From: Mycobacterium sp.
Lineage (GTDB): Bacteria > Actinomycetota > Actinomycetes > Mycobacteriales > Mycobacteriaceae
Assembly: GCF_004298145.1 (NCBI RefSeq)
Contig: NZ_SCRH01000046.1
Span: forward strand, 1 to 64,000
Direction: 5' to 3'
DNA length: 64,000 nucleotides
The notes under the pieces were generated by a model. It did no database searches and had not been told where the DNA came from. It worked only from the letters and a program-made list of their open reading frames with translations. The position numbers were made by a program, and so were the translations under genes. Positions 16,094 through 23,890 of the stretch are shown piece by piece. Position 1 is the stretch's first letter. Each line of letters opens with the position of its first letter.

Positions 16094-16693
16094 GTGGGAA
16101 CAGCACGGCAGCCGGTCACCGGTGAGCAATTCTGGTTGATCGCGCACAGCGCGGCGCGGACACGGGTGCTCGATGCCGCGTTGGATCTGTTCGCCACACA
16201 CGGTGTCAGCGGTACGTCGCTACAGATGATCGCCGACGCCGTCGGTATAACGAAAGCTGCTGTGTACCATCAATTTCGGACCAAAGAGCAGATTGTCATC
16301 GCCGTGACCGAGCGCGAACTCGGCCGCCTCGCGCCGGCCCTCGAAGAGGCCGAAGCCTACGAGACTGGGCCTCAAGCGCGAGATGCCTTGTTGGTCGGCG
16401 TGGTTGAGATGGCCGTTCGCGACCGCCGGTTGGTGCGCACGCTGCAATTCGATCCCGTCGTGGTCCGGTTGCTGGCCGAGCACAAGCCGTTTCAACTTTT
16501 CATGGACCGCCTGTACCAGGTGCTGCTCAGCGATGCGGGTCTGGACGGGCGGATCGAGGCCGCCATGTTCTCCGGCGCGCTCAGCACCGCGGTCATGCAT
16601 CCGCTGGTTGCCGACATCGACGACGACACATTGCTCGAACGGGTAACCGATTTAAGCCGCCGACTTCTCGGCCTGCCTCGGGAAGACCCCTAG
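16094..16693 (+). CDS. TetR-family transcriptional regulator
   Basis: 199 aa, start GTG 16094. N-terminal DNA-binding domain: TRVLDAALDLFATHGVSGTS, then LQMIADAVGITKAAVYHQFR with recognition helix KAAVYHQF. The C-terminal ligand domain is helical. Divergent from the four-gene NorE-like membrane cassette across the 18-bp palindrome, so it most likely represses that cassette and itself. Ligand unknown. Confidence 0.9.
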   Translation: MGTARQPVTGEQFWLIAHSAARTRVLDAALDLFATHGVSGTSLQMIADAVGITKAAVYHQFRTKEQIVIAVTERELGRLAPALEEAEAYETGPQARDALLVGVVEMAVRDRRLVRTLQFDPVVVRLLAEHKPFQLFMDRLYQVLLSDAGLDGRIEAAMFSGALSTAVMHPLVADIDDDTLLERVTDLSRRLLGLPREDP

Positions 16694-16742
16694 TGACCCG
16701 GACCGACGTAATCTCGGCTGAACGGAAACAGAAACAGCGTGG

Positions 16743-17162
16743 CTACGTGTCGGCGCGGATCCAGCTCAAAATACCGTCGTGGGCATAGCAGATCAGTAAC
16801 AGACCATCGGGCGCCTGCGCGACGTAGTTCTGGTAATTCTGGCAATCGGCGTTTTCGTCCTTGACTCCCACCATTGGCGGTGACCGGAACCAGCGCGGCT
16901 GGTATTTCCTCGGCGAGCCGCAGAACATCAGCCGTCCGGGCTGCGAGGCGGGAGGAACGAAACCGTCCTCGACGCCGAAGGCGTAGTAGGTGGTGTTGTC
17001 ACACGGCGCACCCAAGACCTGATGCGGCATGATGCCCGGGGTGCAGGCAGGGTAGTCACAGACGGTCGGCCCGGCAAACGATGGCGGCGCCACCAGCACA
17101 CTGACGCCGAGCAACGCGGCAACCACTGCCACGAGGAATCGCACCCGATTACTGTGCCACAT
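16743..17162 (-). CDS. Small exported cysteine-containing protein
   Basis: 139 aa from ATG 17162 with an AGGAGAA site upstream. Signal peptide RVRFLVAVVAALLGVSVLVA with cleavage near SFAGP. The mature part has six or more cysteines (CDYPAC, PCDN, FCGS, DCQNYQNYV, LICYAHDG), which suggests disulfides outside the cell. No named domain recognised. Several such small exported proteins flank the mce operon and its Mce-associated genes here, so a role at the cell envelope near the Mce complex is possible (inference). Confidence 0.8.
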   Translation of the reverse strand: MWHSNRVRFLVAVVAALLGVSVLVAPPSFAGPTVCDYPACTPGIMPHQVLGAPCDNTTYYAFGVEDGFVPPASQPGRLMFCGSPRKYQPRWFRSPPMVGVKDENADCQNYQNYVAQAPDGLLLICYAHDGILSWIRADT

Positions 17163-17327
17163 CTGAAAAGAAAATTCTCCTGGTTGGAGAAGATCAATTG
17201 AACCGGCCGGCCGTCGGCGCCGTATCGCCCCGACCCAGTTTGCCTCGTTACCCGACGGGCGAGCATTTCCGCATGTGAGGGCCATGATTGCCCCAGCGCG
17301 ACGACACTGTTTAGGCCGGGACGAAGT

Positions 17328-17342
17328 GATAAGCTCATTCTC
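17328..17342 (+). promoter_or_regulatory. GAGAAT-type motif and possible leaderless promoter of Mce-associated operon
   Basis: GATAAGCTCATTCTC matches the window motif at 10 of 12 arm positions. TAAGCT at 17330-17335 is a possible -10 box, 8 nt before GTG 17344. That would give a leaderless transcript starting at the start codon, common in mycobacteria, and would explain the lack of a ribosome-binding site. Confidence 0.5.
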
Positions 17343-17343
17343 C

Positions 17344-18135
17344 GTGCACGATCCGGAGGGGCCCGACGCCGACCATTGCGACCCGGCGAAGGTGACCGAT
17401 CCCGACGAACGGCAGTCGGTCGTCGGCGCCATAACGCCTGTCTCAGAAGTGGACACTCACGACGAAGTCGCCGAGGCCGAAGCGCGCGCCGAGGCGGCTC
17501 GGGCCCGTCTCTTGAAACTGCGCCGGGCCGCCGAAACCGGGGACACCGACGACGTCGCCGCTTCCCCAGATGCCCAGCAGCGCCCCGCAAAGCCGACCCG
17601 GGCGCGGCTACGGTTGCCACGGCGTCCCGGGCGGCCACGGTGGCTTCGGCGTCCCGGGCGGAAGACAGTGGCCGCCGGCGTCGGCATCGTGCTCGCCTCC
17701 GGTTCCCTCGCAGCGAGCGGTTACATGGTGTGGCAGCACCGCACCACCGTGCACAAACAACAGCTCGCGGCGGAGTTCACTGCCGCAGCCCGGCAAGGGA
17801 TCACGGCGCTGATGTCGATCGACGCCAACCATGCCAAGGATGACATCCAACGCATCATCGACAACTCCACCGGCGACCTCAAGAGCCAAATGTCAGCGAT
17901 GTCAGGCCTGATGGCCAAGCAAACGGAAGAGTCGAAGGTAAGCAGCAAGGCCACCGTCGAAGCCGTCGCCGTCGAGTCGATGAGCGACAATTCGGCGGTC
18001 GTGCTTGTCGCGGCGCGATCCGATGTCACCAATGCAGACAACACGCATCGGCCACCTGTCACGTGGCGGATCAGCGTTGACCTCACGCGCGACGGCGATC
18101 AGCTCAAAATGTCGAAAGTCGATTTCCTGCAATGA
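17344..18135 (+). CDS. Mce-associated membrane protein (Mas), first of pair
   Basis: 263 aa from GTG 17344. A charged, Ala/Glu/Arg-rich cytosolic N-terminus with heptad character (EAEARAEAARARLLKLRRAA) is followed by a basic stretch, one membrane anchor (TVAAGVGIVLASGSLAASGY) and an extracytoplasmic domain with the Mas pattern: RQGITALMSIDANHAKDDIQ, NSAVVLVAARSDVTN, WRISVDLTRDGDQLKMSKVD. Mas proteins accompany and stabilise Mce import complexes. Closely matches the gene at 36258-37073. ATGA-coupled to the next gene. It converges on the mce operon rather than lying inside it. Confidence 0.85.
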   Translation: MHDPEGPDADHCDPAKVTDPDERQSVVGAITPVSEVDTHDEVAEAEARAEAARARLLKLRRAAETGDTDDVAASPDAQQRPAKPTRARLRLPRRPGRPRWLRRPGRKTVAAGVGIVLASGSLAASGYMVWQHRTTVHKQQLAAEFTAAARQGITALMSIDANHAKDDIQRIIDNSTGDLKSQMSAMSGLMAKQTEESKVSSKATVEAVAVESMSDNSAVVLVAARSDVTNADNTHRPPVTWRISVDLTRDGDQLKMSKVDFLQ

Positions 18136-18749
18136 CTGTCGAGCATGGCTCGTCGCCGGACGGCCTGGAAACCACGCCGTCAGACGAGATCGGGTCGCCA
18201 CCCGCTTCCCCGGGATCGGCTCGCACCGACGGACCGGCCACGACCAAGCGCTGGATCCGCCGGTGTTTGGCGAGGTGGCGTTCAATAGTCGCGACAGTGT
18301 TCGTCACCACCACAGTGGGCGTCGCCGTCAGTTTGTTCTTCATTCTGTACCGGCCGGATCAGCAAGTCGGCGACGCGGCGGCACACCGGGCAATCCAGAC
18401 CGCGTCAGAAGGTTCCGTGGCGGTGCTGTCGTACGCCCCCGACAACCTCAACCGTGATTTCGGCAAGGCACAGTCATATCTCACCGGTGATTTTCTCGCC
18501 TACTACACGAAGTTCACCGAACAGATCGCGGCGATGGCACAGCAGAAGCGGGTCACGGAGACAGCCAAGGTGGTTCGGGCCGCCATTTCGGAGTTGCACC
18601 CGGATTCAGCCGTCGTGCTGGTGTTCATCAACCAGACCGCGACCAGCAAGGAGAAGCCCGAACCGCAGACGACCGCGAACAGCGCCCGGGTGACGTTGAC
18701 GAAAGTCAAGGGTTCCTGGCTGATCTCGAAATTGGATCCGCTGTCGTGA
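18132..18749 (+). CDS. Mce-associated membrane protein (Mas), second of pair
   Basis: 205 aa; ATG 18132 overlaps the preceding stop by 4 nt. Short cytosolic part, one anchor helix (IVATVFVTTTVGVAVSLFFI), then a domain with TASEGSVAVLSYAPDNLNRD, AQSYLTGDFLAYYTKFTEQI, ELHPDSAVVLVFINQT and a final KGSWLISKLDPL, the usual Mas ending. Closely parallels the gene at 37070-37642, including EGSVAVLSY versus EGTVAILSY. Acts on the outer face of the membrane with an Mce complex, most likely that of the neighbouring operon. Confidence 0.85.
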   Translation: MTVEHGSSPDGLETTPSDEIGSPPASPGSARTDGPATTKRWIRRCLARWRSIVATVFVTTTVGVAVSLFFILYRPDQQVGDAAAHRAIQTASEGSVAVLSYAPDNLNRDFGKAQSYLTGDFLAYYTKFTEQIAAMAQQKRVTETAKVVRAAISELHPDSAVVLVFINQTATSKEKPEPQTTANSARVTLTKVKGSWLISKLDPLS

Positions 18750-18787
18750 CCGCTGTCATTTGGGTCAATCATCCCCCGGTCGATGGC

Positions 18788-18815
18788 GCCGGTGTTATTC
18801 TCACCGCGCGAGAAC
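18788..18815 (+). promoter_or_regulatory. ATTCTC-N7-GAGAAC promoter element of exported-protein gene
   Basis: TGTTATTCTC at 18793-18802 supplies TATTCT as a -10 box and is followed after 7 nt by GAGAAC (18810-18815). The same TGTTATTCTC-N7 arrangement occurs at 10163-10185. Only the right arm of the 6-3-6 motif is conserved here, so this is a weaker relative of the operator family. Confidence 0.45.
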
Positions 18816-18881
18816 GCCGCAACCGATGACGAATACAGCTGCCATAGGTATCGTCTGAATAGTCCCGTCGAGGAGCACCTG

Positions 18882-19403
18882 ATGCGTTCAGTTCGAACAC
18901 TCACCACCGCAACGCTGGTCGCTGCCACCGTATTCAGCGCTTTGAGTACGGCATCCACAGCCCATGCGAACACGAAGGAAGAAGTGGCCATCAACGGGAC
19001 GTTCCGCGCCACGTCCGTCGGCGATTGGGCCCAGCGGAATGACCAGTACTTCGGCGAGCCGACGGTCATCCAAACATGGACGATCAGCTCGACGTGCACC
19101 ACGTTTCAGGAATGCCACGGCACCGTGACCAGCGACCAGGGATGGAGTGCTCCCCTGTATATGAACGATGGGGAGATGTGGAAGGTCAAACGCGAGGTGC
19201 CGAACTGGGAGCGGTGCGAGGACGGTACCGCGTACAACGGTCAGCAGACCTTCTACTTCTATCCGGTGAACGACTACGGGGGGTATCAACTCGGGTCGTC
19301 GACCTTCTCCGGCAAGGACAAGACGATCGGCCCCAGCGGCGCCTGCGGGCAAAACCAGTGGCTTGATATCTTCATGCCGCTACGCCTGGACCAGCTGAGC
19401 TGA
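18882..19403 (+). CDS. Exported protein of unknown function
   Basis: 173 aa from ATG 18882 (GAGGAG upstream). Signal peptide MRSVRTLTTATLVAATVFSA with cleavage after AHA near residue 29. The mature domain begins NGTFRATSVGDWAQRNDQYF and contains TWTISSTCTTFQECHGTVTS, WERCEDGT and a C-terminal GACGQNQWLDIFMPLRLDQL. Such proteins recur in mycobacterial mce neighbourhoods, but no activity is known to me. It stands tail to tail with mceF across a hairpin. Confidence 0.8.
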   Translation: MRSVRTLTTATLVAATVFSALSTASTAHANTKEEVAINGTFRATSVGDWAQRNDQYFGEPTVIQTWTISSTCTTFQECHGTVTSDQGWSAPLYMNDGEMWKVKREVPNWERCEDGTAYNGQQTFYFYPVNDYGGYQLGSSTFSGKDKTIGPSGACGQNQWLDIFMPLRLDQLS

Positions 19404-19423
19404 CCGAACGTTCGTAGCTTTAT

Positions 19424-19457
19424 CGCCCCGCACCGTGGCCCGCGCCGTCGCGGGGCG
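19424..19457. terminator. Hairpin between convergent exported-protein gene and mceF
   Basis: Arms CGCCCCGC (19424-19431) and GCGGGGCG (19450-19457), a perfect 8-bp GC stem with an 18-nt loop. It lies in the 57-nt gap between two convergent genes and could end transcripts from both sides. No T-run follows, which is usual in mycobacteria. A palindrome CGAACGTTCG (19405-19414) lies just before it. Confidence 0.5.
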
Positions 19458-19460
19458 GCG

Positions 19461-21179
19461 TCAGGTGGGAAGCATGTCCTGCCAGGTCTTGGGCGCTTTC
19501 GCGGCAACGAGGTCCGACTGCTGGTACAGCTTCCCGTCCGGCCCGACATAACGCCCGGTGCGCGGATCGTACTTGGCCACCACGACCGACGGCGCGGGCT
19601 TAGATGTCTTGCCTCCGAACGAGCTTGGCGCAGCCTGCGGCTGTGCACCGTTGACCTGATCCGGCGGCGCGGGGGCGGGTGGTGGTGGTGCGGGAAGTTC
19701 CCCCGGTGCAGGGACGTCGAGTGGCGCCACGGGCGGAAGGTCAGCCGACATTCTCGACATGGGTAGCGAGGGACCCGAGGCCGGCATCGGCGGAACGGCG
19801 GCTCCAACCGTGCCCGGCGGTGGATTTTCTCCCCGCGGCCCCGCAGGGGCGCCGCGCGGCACCGCCCCCGGCGGCAGCGGCGTTCCCTCGACCGGACCAA
19901 AGATCCTGTCGTTGACCGTAACCCGGTCATCGGGCGGAACGCCCTGGGCTAGCAGGTTCGGGTCCAGCGGGTAGGGACCGAGGACGTGCTGGCGCATCGC
20001 CAGCGGCATGAACGGCTTGTCGCTGTTGCAGATTTCGACGGTGGGCGCGCGCTTGCCCGGGTGCCCCATACAGGGATAGTTGCGGGCACCGCGAACCGAG
20101 AGCGGTGAATCCTGCGGGAGCTTGCAATACAACCCGTCCGGTGTGTCGATGTCGGTGAGGTCATCCGGGGACCGCCACGTGTTGGGAGGCATGAAGCCGA
20201 CCGTGCAAATAGGCGGATCGTCGATCGTGAGCGCGAAGTCACCTTGGGCCGTACCCTCGGGATGGTTTGGCGCCGCGGCGGCCTGCTCGATAGCAACCGC
20301 CGACGGCAGCAACACCAGCAGCTGCTCGATGGAGGGGTGGTAGGTGACGCCGATCTGCCCGATGGTGGTCAGGTTGGCGAGCAACACCGGCAGCGTCGGT
20401 TTGATCTGATCGAGAAGCCGCGACGCTTCGTTCGCAGTGTCGGGACCGGTTTGCAGGATGGTGCGGAAGTGGGAATCGTTGTCCACCAACACATCCGAAA
20501 TGCCGGCGAAGCTACGCGCCCACGTCCTGATCGAATCGGTGGTGCGCGCCTGGGTATCCAGCAGCGGCCCGGTGTCTTCGGTGAGAGCTCGGGTGCGATC
20601 GACGACGCCGTTGGCGTCTCTGGACAGTATCTGTGAGGAATCGATCAGTGACCCCAGGTCGTAACCGGAACCGTTGAAGCCCTGGAAGGATTCGTCGAGC
20701 AATTGGCCGAGTTTGGTCTTCGGGATGCTCTGGACCAAGGCATTGACCTGATCGAGCATCGGCCCGACCGGCTGCGGAATCGTGGTGTCGCGCACGGAGA
20801 TGACCGAACCGTCATGCAGGTAGGGCGGCGAATCGGTTTTGGGCCGCAAGTCCACGTACTGTTCACCCACCGCGGAGACACTGAGCACCTCCGCTGTCAG
20901 GTCCGCGGGGACTTTCGGTGAAGTGTTAAGCGACAGCGTCGCTTTCGCGCCGGTCGGCGTCAAACCCACCGAGGTGACCTTGCCGAGCTGAACCCCCCGG
21001 TAGGTCACGTTGGAAAAACGGTACAGGCCGCCGGTGGCCGGCAGCTCCAGCGTCACCGTCATTCGACCGATGCCCAGCAGGGTCGGCGCTTGGATGTAGA
21101 ACAGGACCATCGCGATCACGCCGATGGTGCCGACGACCGTGAAAATCGCCAGCTGGATCCGAACGAAGCGCGTCAGCAT
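19461..21179 (-). CDS. mceF: Mce family protein, MceF position, with long Pro-rich tail
   Basis: 572 aa, start ATG 21179, directly abutting the mceE stop. N-terminal anchor (IQLAIFTVVGTIGVIAMVLF), then the MCE/MlaD beta-barrel domain (about 40-115: ELPATGGLYRFSNVTYRGVQ, LGKVTSVGL) and a helical region of about 200 residues that would form part of the lipid channel. The last 170 residues are rich in Pro, Ala and Gly and end with KYDPRTGRYVGPDGKLYQQ and WQDMLPT, longer than many MceF proteins. Last gene of the operon; followed by a convergent terminator-like hairpin. Confidence 0.9.
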   Translation of the reverse strand: MLTRFVRIQLAIFTVVGTIGVIAMVLFYIQAPTLLGIGRMTVTLELPATGGLYRFSNVTYRGVQLGKVTSVGLTPTGAKATLSLNTSPKVPADLTAEVLSVSAVGEQYVDLRPKTDSPPYLHDGSVISVRDTTIPQPVGPMLDQVNALVQSIPKTKLGQLLDESFQGFNGSGYDLGSLIDSSQILSRDANGVVDRTRALTEDTGPLLDTQARTTDSIRTWARSFAGISDVLVDNDSHFRTILQTGPDTANEASRLLDQIKPTLPVLLANLTTIGQIGVTYHPSIEQLLVLLPSAVAIEQAAAAPNHPEGTAQGDFALTIDDPPICTVGFMPPNTWRSPDDLTDIDTPDGLYCKLPQDSPLSVRGARNYPCMGHPGKRAPTVEICNSDKPFMPLAMRQHVLGPYPLDPNLLAQGVPPDDRVTVNDRIFGPVEGTPLPPGAVPRGAPAGPRGENPPPGTVGAAVPPMPASGPSLPMSRMSADLPPVAPLDVPAPGELPAPPPPAPAPPDQVNGAQPQAAPSSFGGKTSKPAPSVVVAKYDPRTGRYVGPDGKLYQQSDLVAAKAPKTWQDMLPT

Positions 21180-22475
21180 CTATCCACCCGCCCCAGTCGG
21201 AGGCGTCTCTGCGGGCGGCGGTGTTTGACCAAGACCCGCGTCAGGCACCGGCGCCGCAGCCGGCGGGGGTCCGGGTCGGGGGCCGTAAGCCGATGCCGGT
21301 CCGGGCGGCGGTGCCGTACCCGGCGGCAGAGCGGGCAGCGGCAGCGCATTGGGATCGACCCACGGTGGCCTCACGGGGTCGTGCATCGGATCGTGTGTGT
21401 ACTGCAGGTAATACGGATCCCCGGGCAGCGGCACCAGCGGCTGGTCCAGCTGCCCCCAGTGCGTTCCCAACATCAGTCCTCGCTTGAGCCGCGGAATCGA
21501 CAGGTCCAAATCGACATGCAGGTTGAAGTAGTCGCCTCGGATCGCCCGGTCGACGAAGTTCTGGGTGAACGGGAACACGAACCCCGCCGCGAGCGCCGTG
21601 CCGAACTCCGGCCCGACGTCGGCGAGCGCGCGGATGGTCGGCTCCAAGTTTTTCAAGTTCTTCACCAGGTCGGCCTGGGAGTCGTTGACCAACCGGGTGG
21701 CGGTGTTGCTGAAGACGCGAAGTTTGTCCAGGGCAGCCGTCAAGCGCGGCCGCTCCTTGATCAGCACATCGAGCGCGGGCGGGATCTTCTGCAGCGCCTG
21801 GGTGAGAACGTCGCGTTGGTCGGCGAATGTGCCGGCAAGCCGGTTCAGCGCCTGGACGGAATCGACGATGTTGTTCCGCTGATCGTCCAGTGTTCCCACG
21901 AACGTGTCGAGGCGAGTGAGCAGATCACGTACGGCGCCCTCGCGCCCGGATAGTGCGGCGGAGAAATTGTGGATGATCTCCCCGATCTGTCCCAATCCCC
22001 CACCGTTGACGACCGCTCCCAGCGAGGACAGCGTCTGCTCTGTCGACGGGTAGGCCGATGACCGACTCAGCGGGATGGTGGCGCCCGGCTGCAACCTTCC
22101 GCTTCCCTGCTGGCCGAGTGGCGTGTTGAGCTCCACATGCATCGACCCCAGCAAGCTGGTCTGACCGACGGTGGCTACCACGTTGGCCGGGACGACGACA
22201 TCGCGCTTTACCGAGATCTCGACGTCGGCGTGCCAGCCCCGCACTCTCATCGCACCGACACTGCCGACCACGACATCGTCGATCATCACCGGCGAATTCG
22301 ACTCCATCGTACCGACATTCGGGAGTTCGACGTGGTAGATGTTGGCGCCCGGCCCACGTCCGACCGCGCCGGGCAACGGTAGTGAATTCAGGCCGTGGAA
22401 CGCGCACCCCGTCGACGTCAACACCACGCAACAGCCGACAGCGAACACCCGCCGGGCCGCAACCTTGGCGATCAT
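21180..22475 (-). CDS. mceE: Mce family lipoprotein, MceE position (LprK/LprL-like)
   Basis: 431 aa from ATG 22475 (4-nt overlap with mceD). Lipoprotein signal RRVFAVGCCVVLTSTGCAFH with lipobox STGC, the hallmark of the E position. The MCE domain follows (LPNVGTMESNSPVMIDDVVV, GSVGAMRVRGWHADVEISVK), then a coiled-coil-like helical part (about 180-310) and a Pro-rich C-terminus. As the lipid-anchored member it would help fix the Mce hexamer in the envelope. Confidence 0.9.
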   Translation of the reverse strand: MIAKVAARRVFAVGCCVVLTSTGCAFHGLNSLPLPGAVGRGPGANIYHVELPNVGTMESNSPVMIDDVVVGSVGAMRVRGWHADVEISVKRDVVVPANVVATVGQTSLLGSMHVELNTPLGQQGSGRLQPGATIPLSRSSAYPSTEQTLSSLGAVVNGGGLGQIGEIIHNFSAALSGREGAVRDLLTRLDTFVGTLDDQRNNIVDSVQALNRLAGTFADQRDVLTQALQKIPPALDVLIKERPRLTAALDKLRVFSNTATRLVNDSQADLVKNLKNLEPTIRALADVGPEFGTALAAGFVFPFTQNFVDRAIRGDYFNLHVDLDLSIPRLKRGLMLGTHWGQLDQPLVPLPGDPYYLQYTHDPMHDPVRPPWVDPNALPLPALPPGTAPPPGPASAYGPRPGPPPAAAPVPDAGLGQTPPPAETPPTGAGG

Positions 22476-23890
22476 TGTTGTGGCCCTTCGGCTGGCAGCA
22501 GCATGTCCGACACGCTTGACGCCGGTGGTGGCGGTGGTGGCATCGGTGTCGACGGCGGGGGCGGCAACGGCATCGCCGCACCCGGTATCCGCTCCGGTGG
22601 CACCGCCCCCGGCGGTCCCACCGGGTCGCCGGGCAGGCCGGTGAAGGCCGATATCGCGGGCGGGATCTCGGGCGGGCCCGGTTTCGGGCCCCCGCCGCCG
22701 GGCGCCAGGCGCGGTTCGCTGTAGAGGATCTTGGATGGGTCTACCGACTTCTGCAGGAAGATGTTGATGGGAATCGGCAGATTGTTGAAGTTGAGCACCC
22801 GCAACCCGGGACCGAGGAACAGGGAGCACAGCTTGCCCGATTCAACCGCGGTGATGTTCTCGATAGCGCCGACTGCCGTGCAGCCCGGCACGGGTACCGG
22901 AAGCAGCAGACCCGAGAACGTGGGATTCGCGAAGTTCATGATCCCGAACCCCCCCACGATCGTTCCGGTGTCGGCGTTGTAGTCGTTGAAGAAGTTGCCG
23001 AGCGCGTTCGGCGCGCCGTGCAGGATGTTTTCCAGAGCCATGCGCTTATCGACCAGGATCTGCGTGACATCGGCCAACCTGGCAATCTGCTCGCTGGTCT
23101 GGTTGCGCGTCCCGGCGATGAAGCGCTGCACCTCGCCGACCGCCGTCGACAGATCGGTCAGCGCCGCGTCCAGGTTGGATTTACTGTCGTTGACCACGCT
23201 GGTGAGCGTGGCCAGGCGGTCGTTGAACTGCACGATCTGGACGTTGCTGTCGCGCAGCGCGCCGACGAAGGTCTGCAGGTTTTTGATGATGTCGACGATG
23301 TTGCCGCTACCGTTCGCGAGGATGCGGCCCACCCCTGACAGCTGGCCGAGTGTTTGGCGCAGCTTGTCGCCGTTGCCGTCGAGCGCGTTGGCGGCGCTGT
23401 CGATGAACCGGCCCACCGACGTGCCCGATACACCACTCTTGGGTCCCAAATCCGTTGCCAGCCGCATCAACTGGGTTTTGACCTCGTCCCACTCGACCGG
23501 CACTGCGGTCCGCTCGACCGGGATGACCGCACCATCGCGCATGACCGGCCCATTATCTCGATACGCCGGCGAGAGCTGGACGTAGCGGGCAGACACCAGA
23601 TTCGAGGCGACGATGACCGCCTTCGCGTCCGCTGGAATCGGCACGTCGTGGTCGACCTTGAGGGTCATCTTGGCCTGTGTGCCCTGCGGCTGAATGGACT
23701 TGATGTTGCCGACTTTGACACCCGATACCCGCACCTCGTCATTGGGATAGATCGCGGTGGCGGTCGTGAAATAGGCGGTGATCGTCTTCTGCCCGAAGAA
23801 CGTGTTGCGGACGAGGACGGCAGCGCCGGCAATCATGAGCCCGACGAGGACGACCGCCACCACGGCCTTCAGTCTGTTGCGGCGAATCAT
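22472..23890 (-). CDS. mceD: Mce family protein, MceD position
   Basis: 472 aa from ATG 23890, overlapping the mceC stop by 4 nt. Anchor helix KAVVAVVLVGLMIAGAAVLV, MCE domain with TATAIYPNDEVRVSGVKVGN and VIVASNLVSARYVQLSPAY, then a long helical region and a Pro-rich C-terminus (PPPPSTPMPPPPPPA). Component of the heteromeric Mce channel that carries lipids across the periplasm. Confidence 0.9.
   Translation of the reverse strand: MIRRNRLKAVVAVVLVGLMIAGAAVLVRNTFFGQKTITAYFTTATAIYPNDEVRVSGVKVGNIKSIQPQGTQAKMTLKVDHDVPIPADAKAVIVASNLVSARYVQLSPAYRDNGPVMRDGAVIPVERTAVPVEWDEVKTQLMRLATDLGPKSGVSGTSVGRFIDSAANALDGNGDKLRQTLGQLSGVGRILANGSGNIVDIIKNLQTFVGALRDSNVQIVQFNDRLATLTSVVNDSKSNLDAALTDLSTAVGEVQRFIAGTRNQTSEQIARLADVTQILVDKRMALENILHGAPNALGNFFNDYNADTGTIVGGFGIMNFANPTFSGLLLPVPVPGCTAVGAIENITAVESGKLCSLFLGPGLRVLNFNNLPIPINIFLQKSVDPSKILYSEPRLAPGGGGPKPGPPEIPPAISAFTGLPGDPVGPPGAVPPERIPGAAMPLPPPPSTPMPPPPPPASSVSDMLLPAEGPQQ

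Noticed and set aside
17165..17179. Apparent GAGAAT-type site (GAAAAGAAAATTCTC) before the exported-protein gene at 17162
   Set aside because: On the coding strand the conserved part is the AGGAGAA ribosome-binding site, so the match is explained without an operator.
19405..19414. CGAACGTTCG palindrome as a LexA-type operator
   Set aside because: It lies between convergent genes downstream of both stops, so a promoter-operator role is unlikely.
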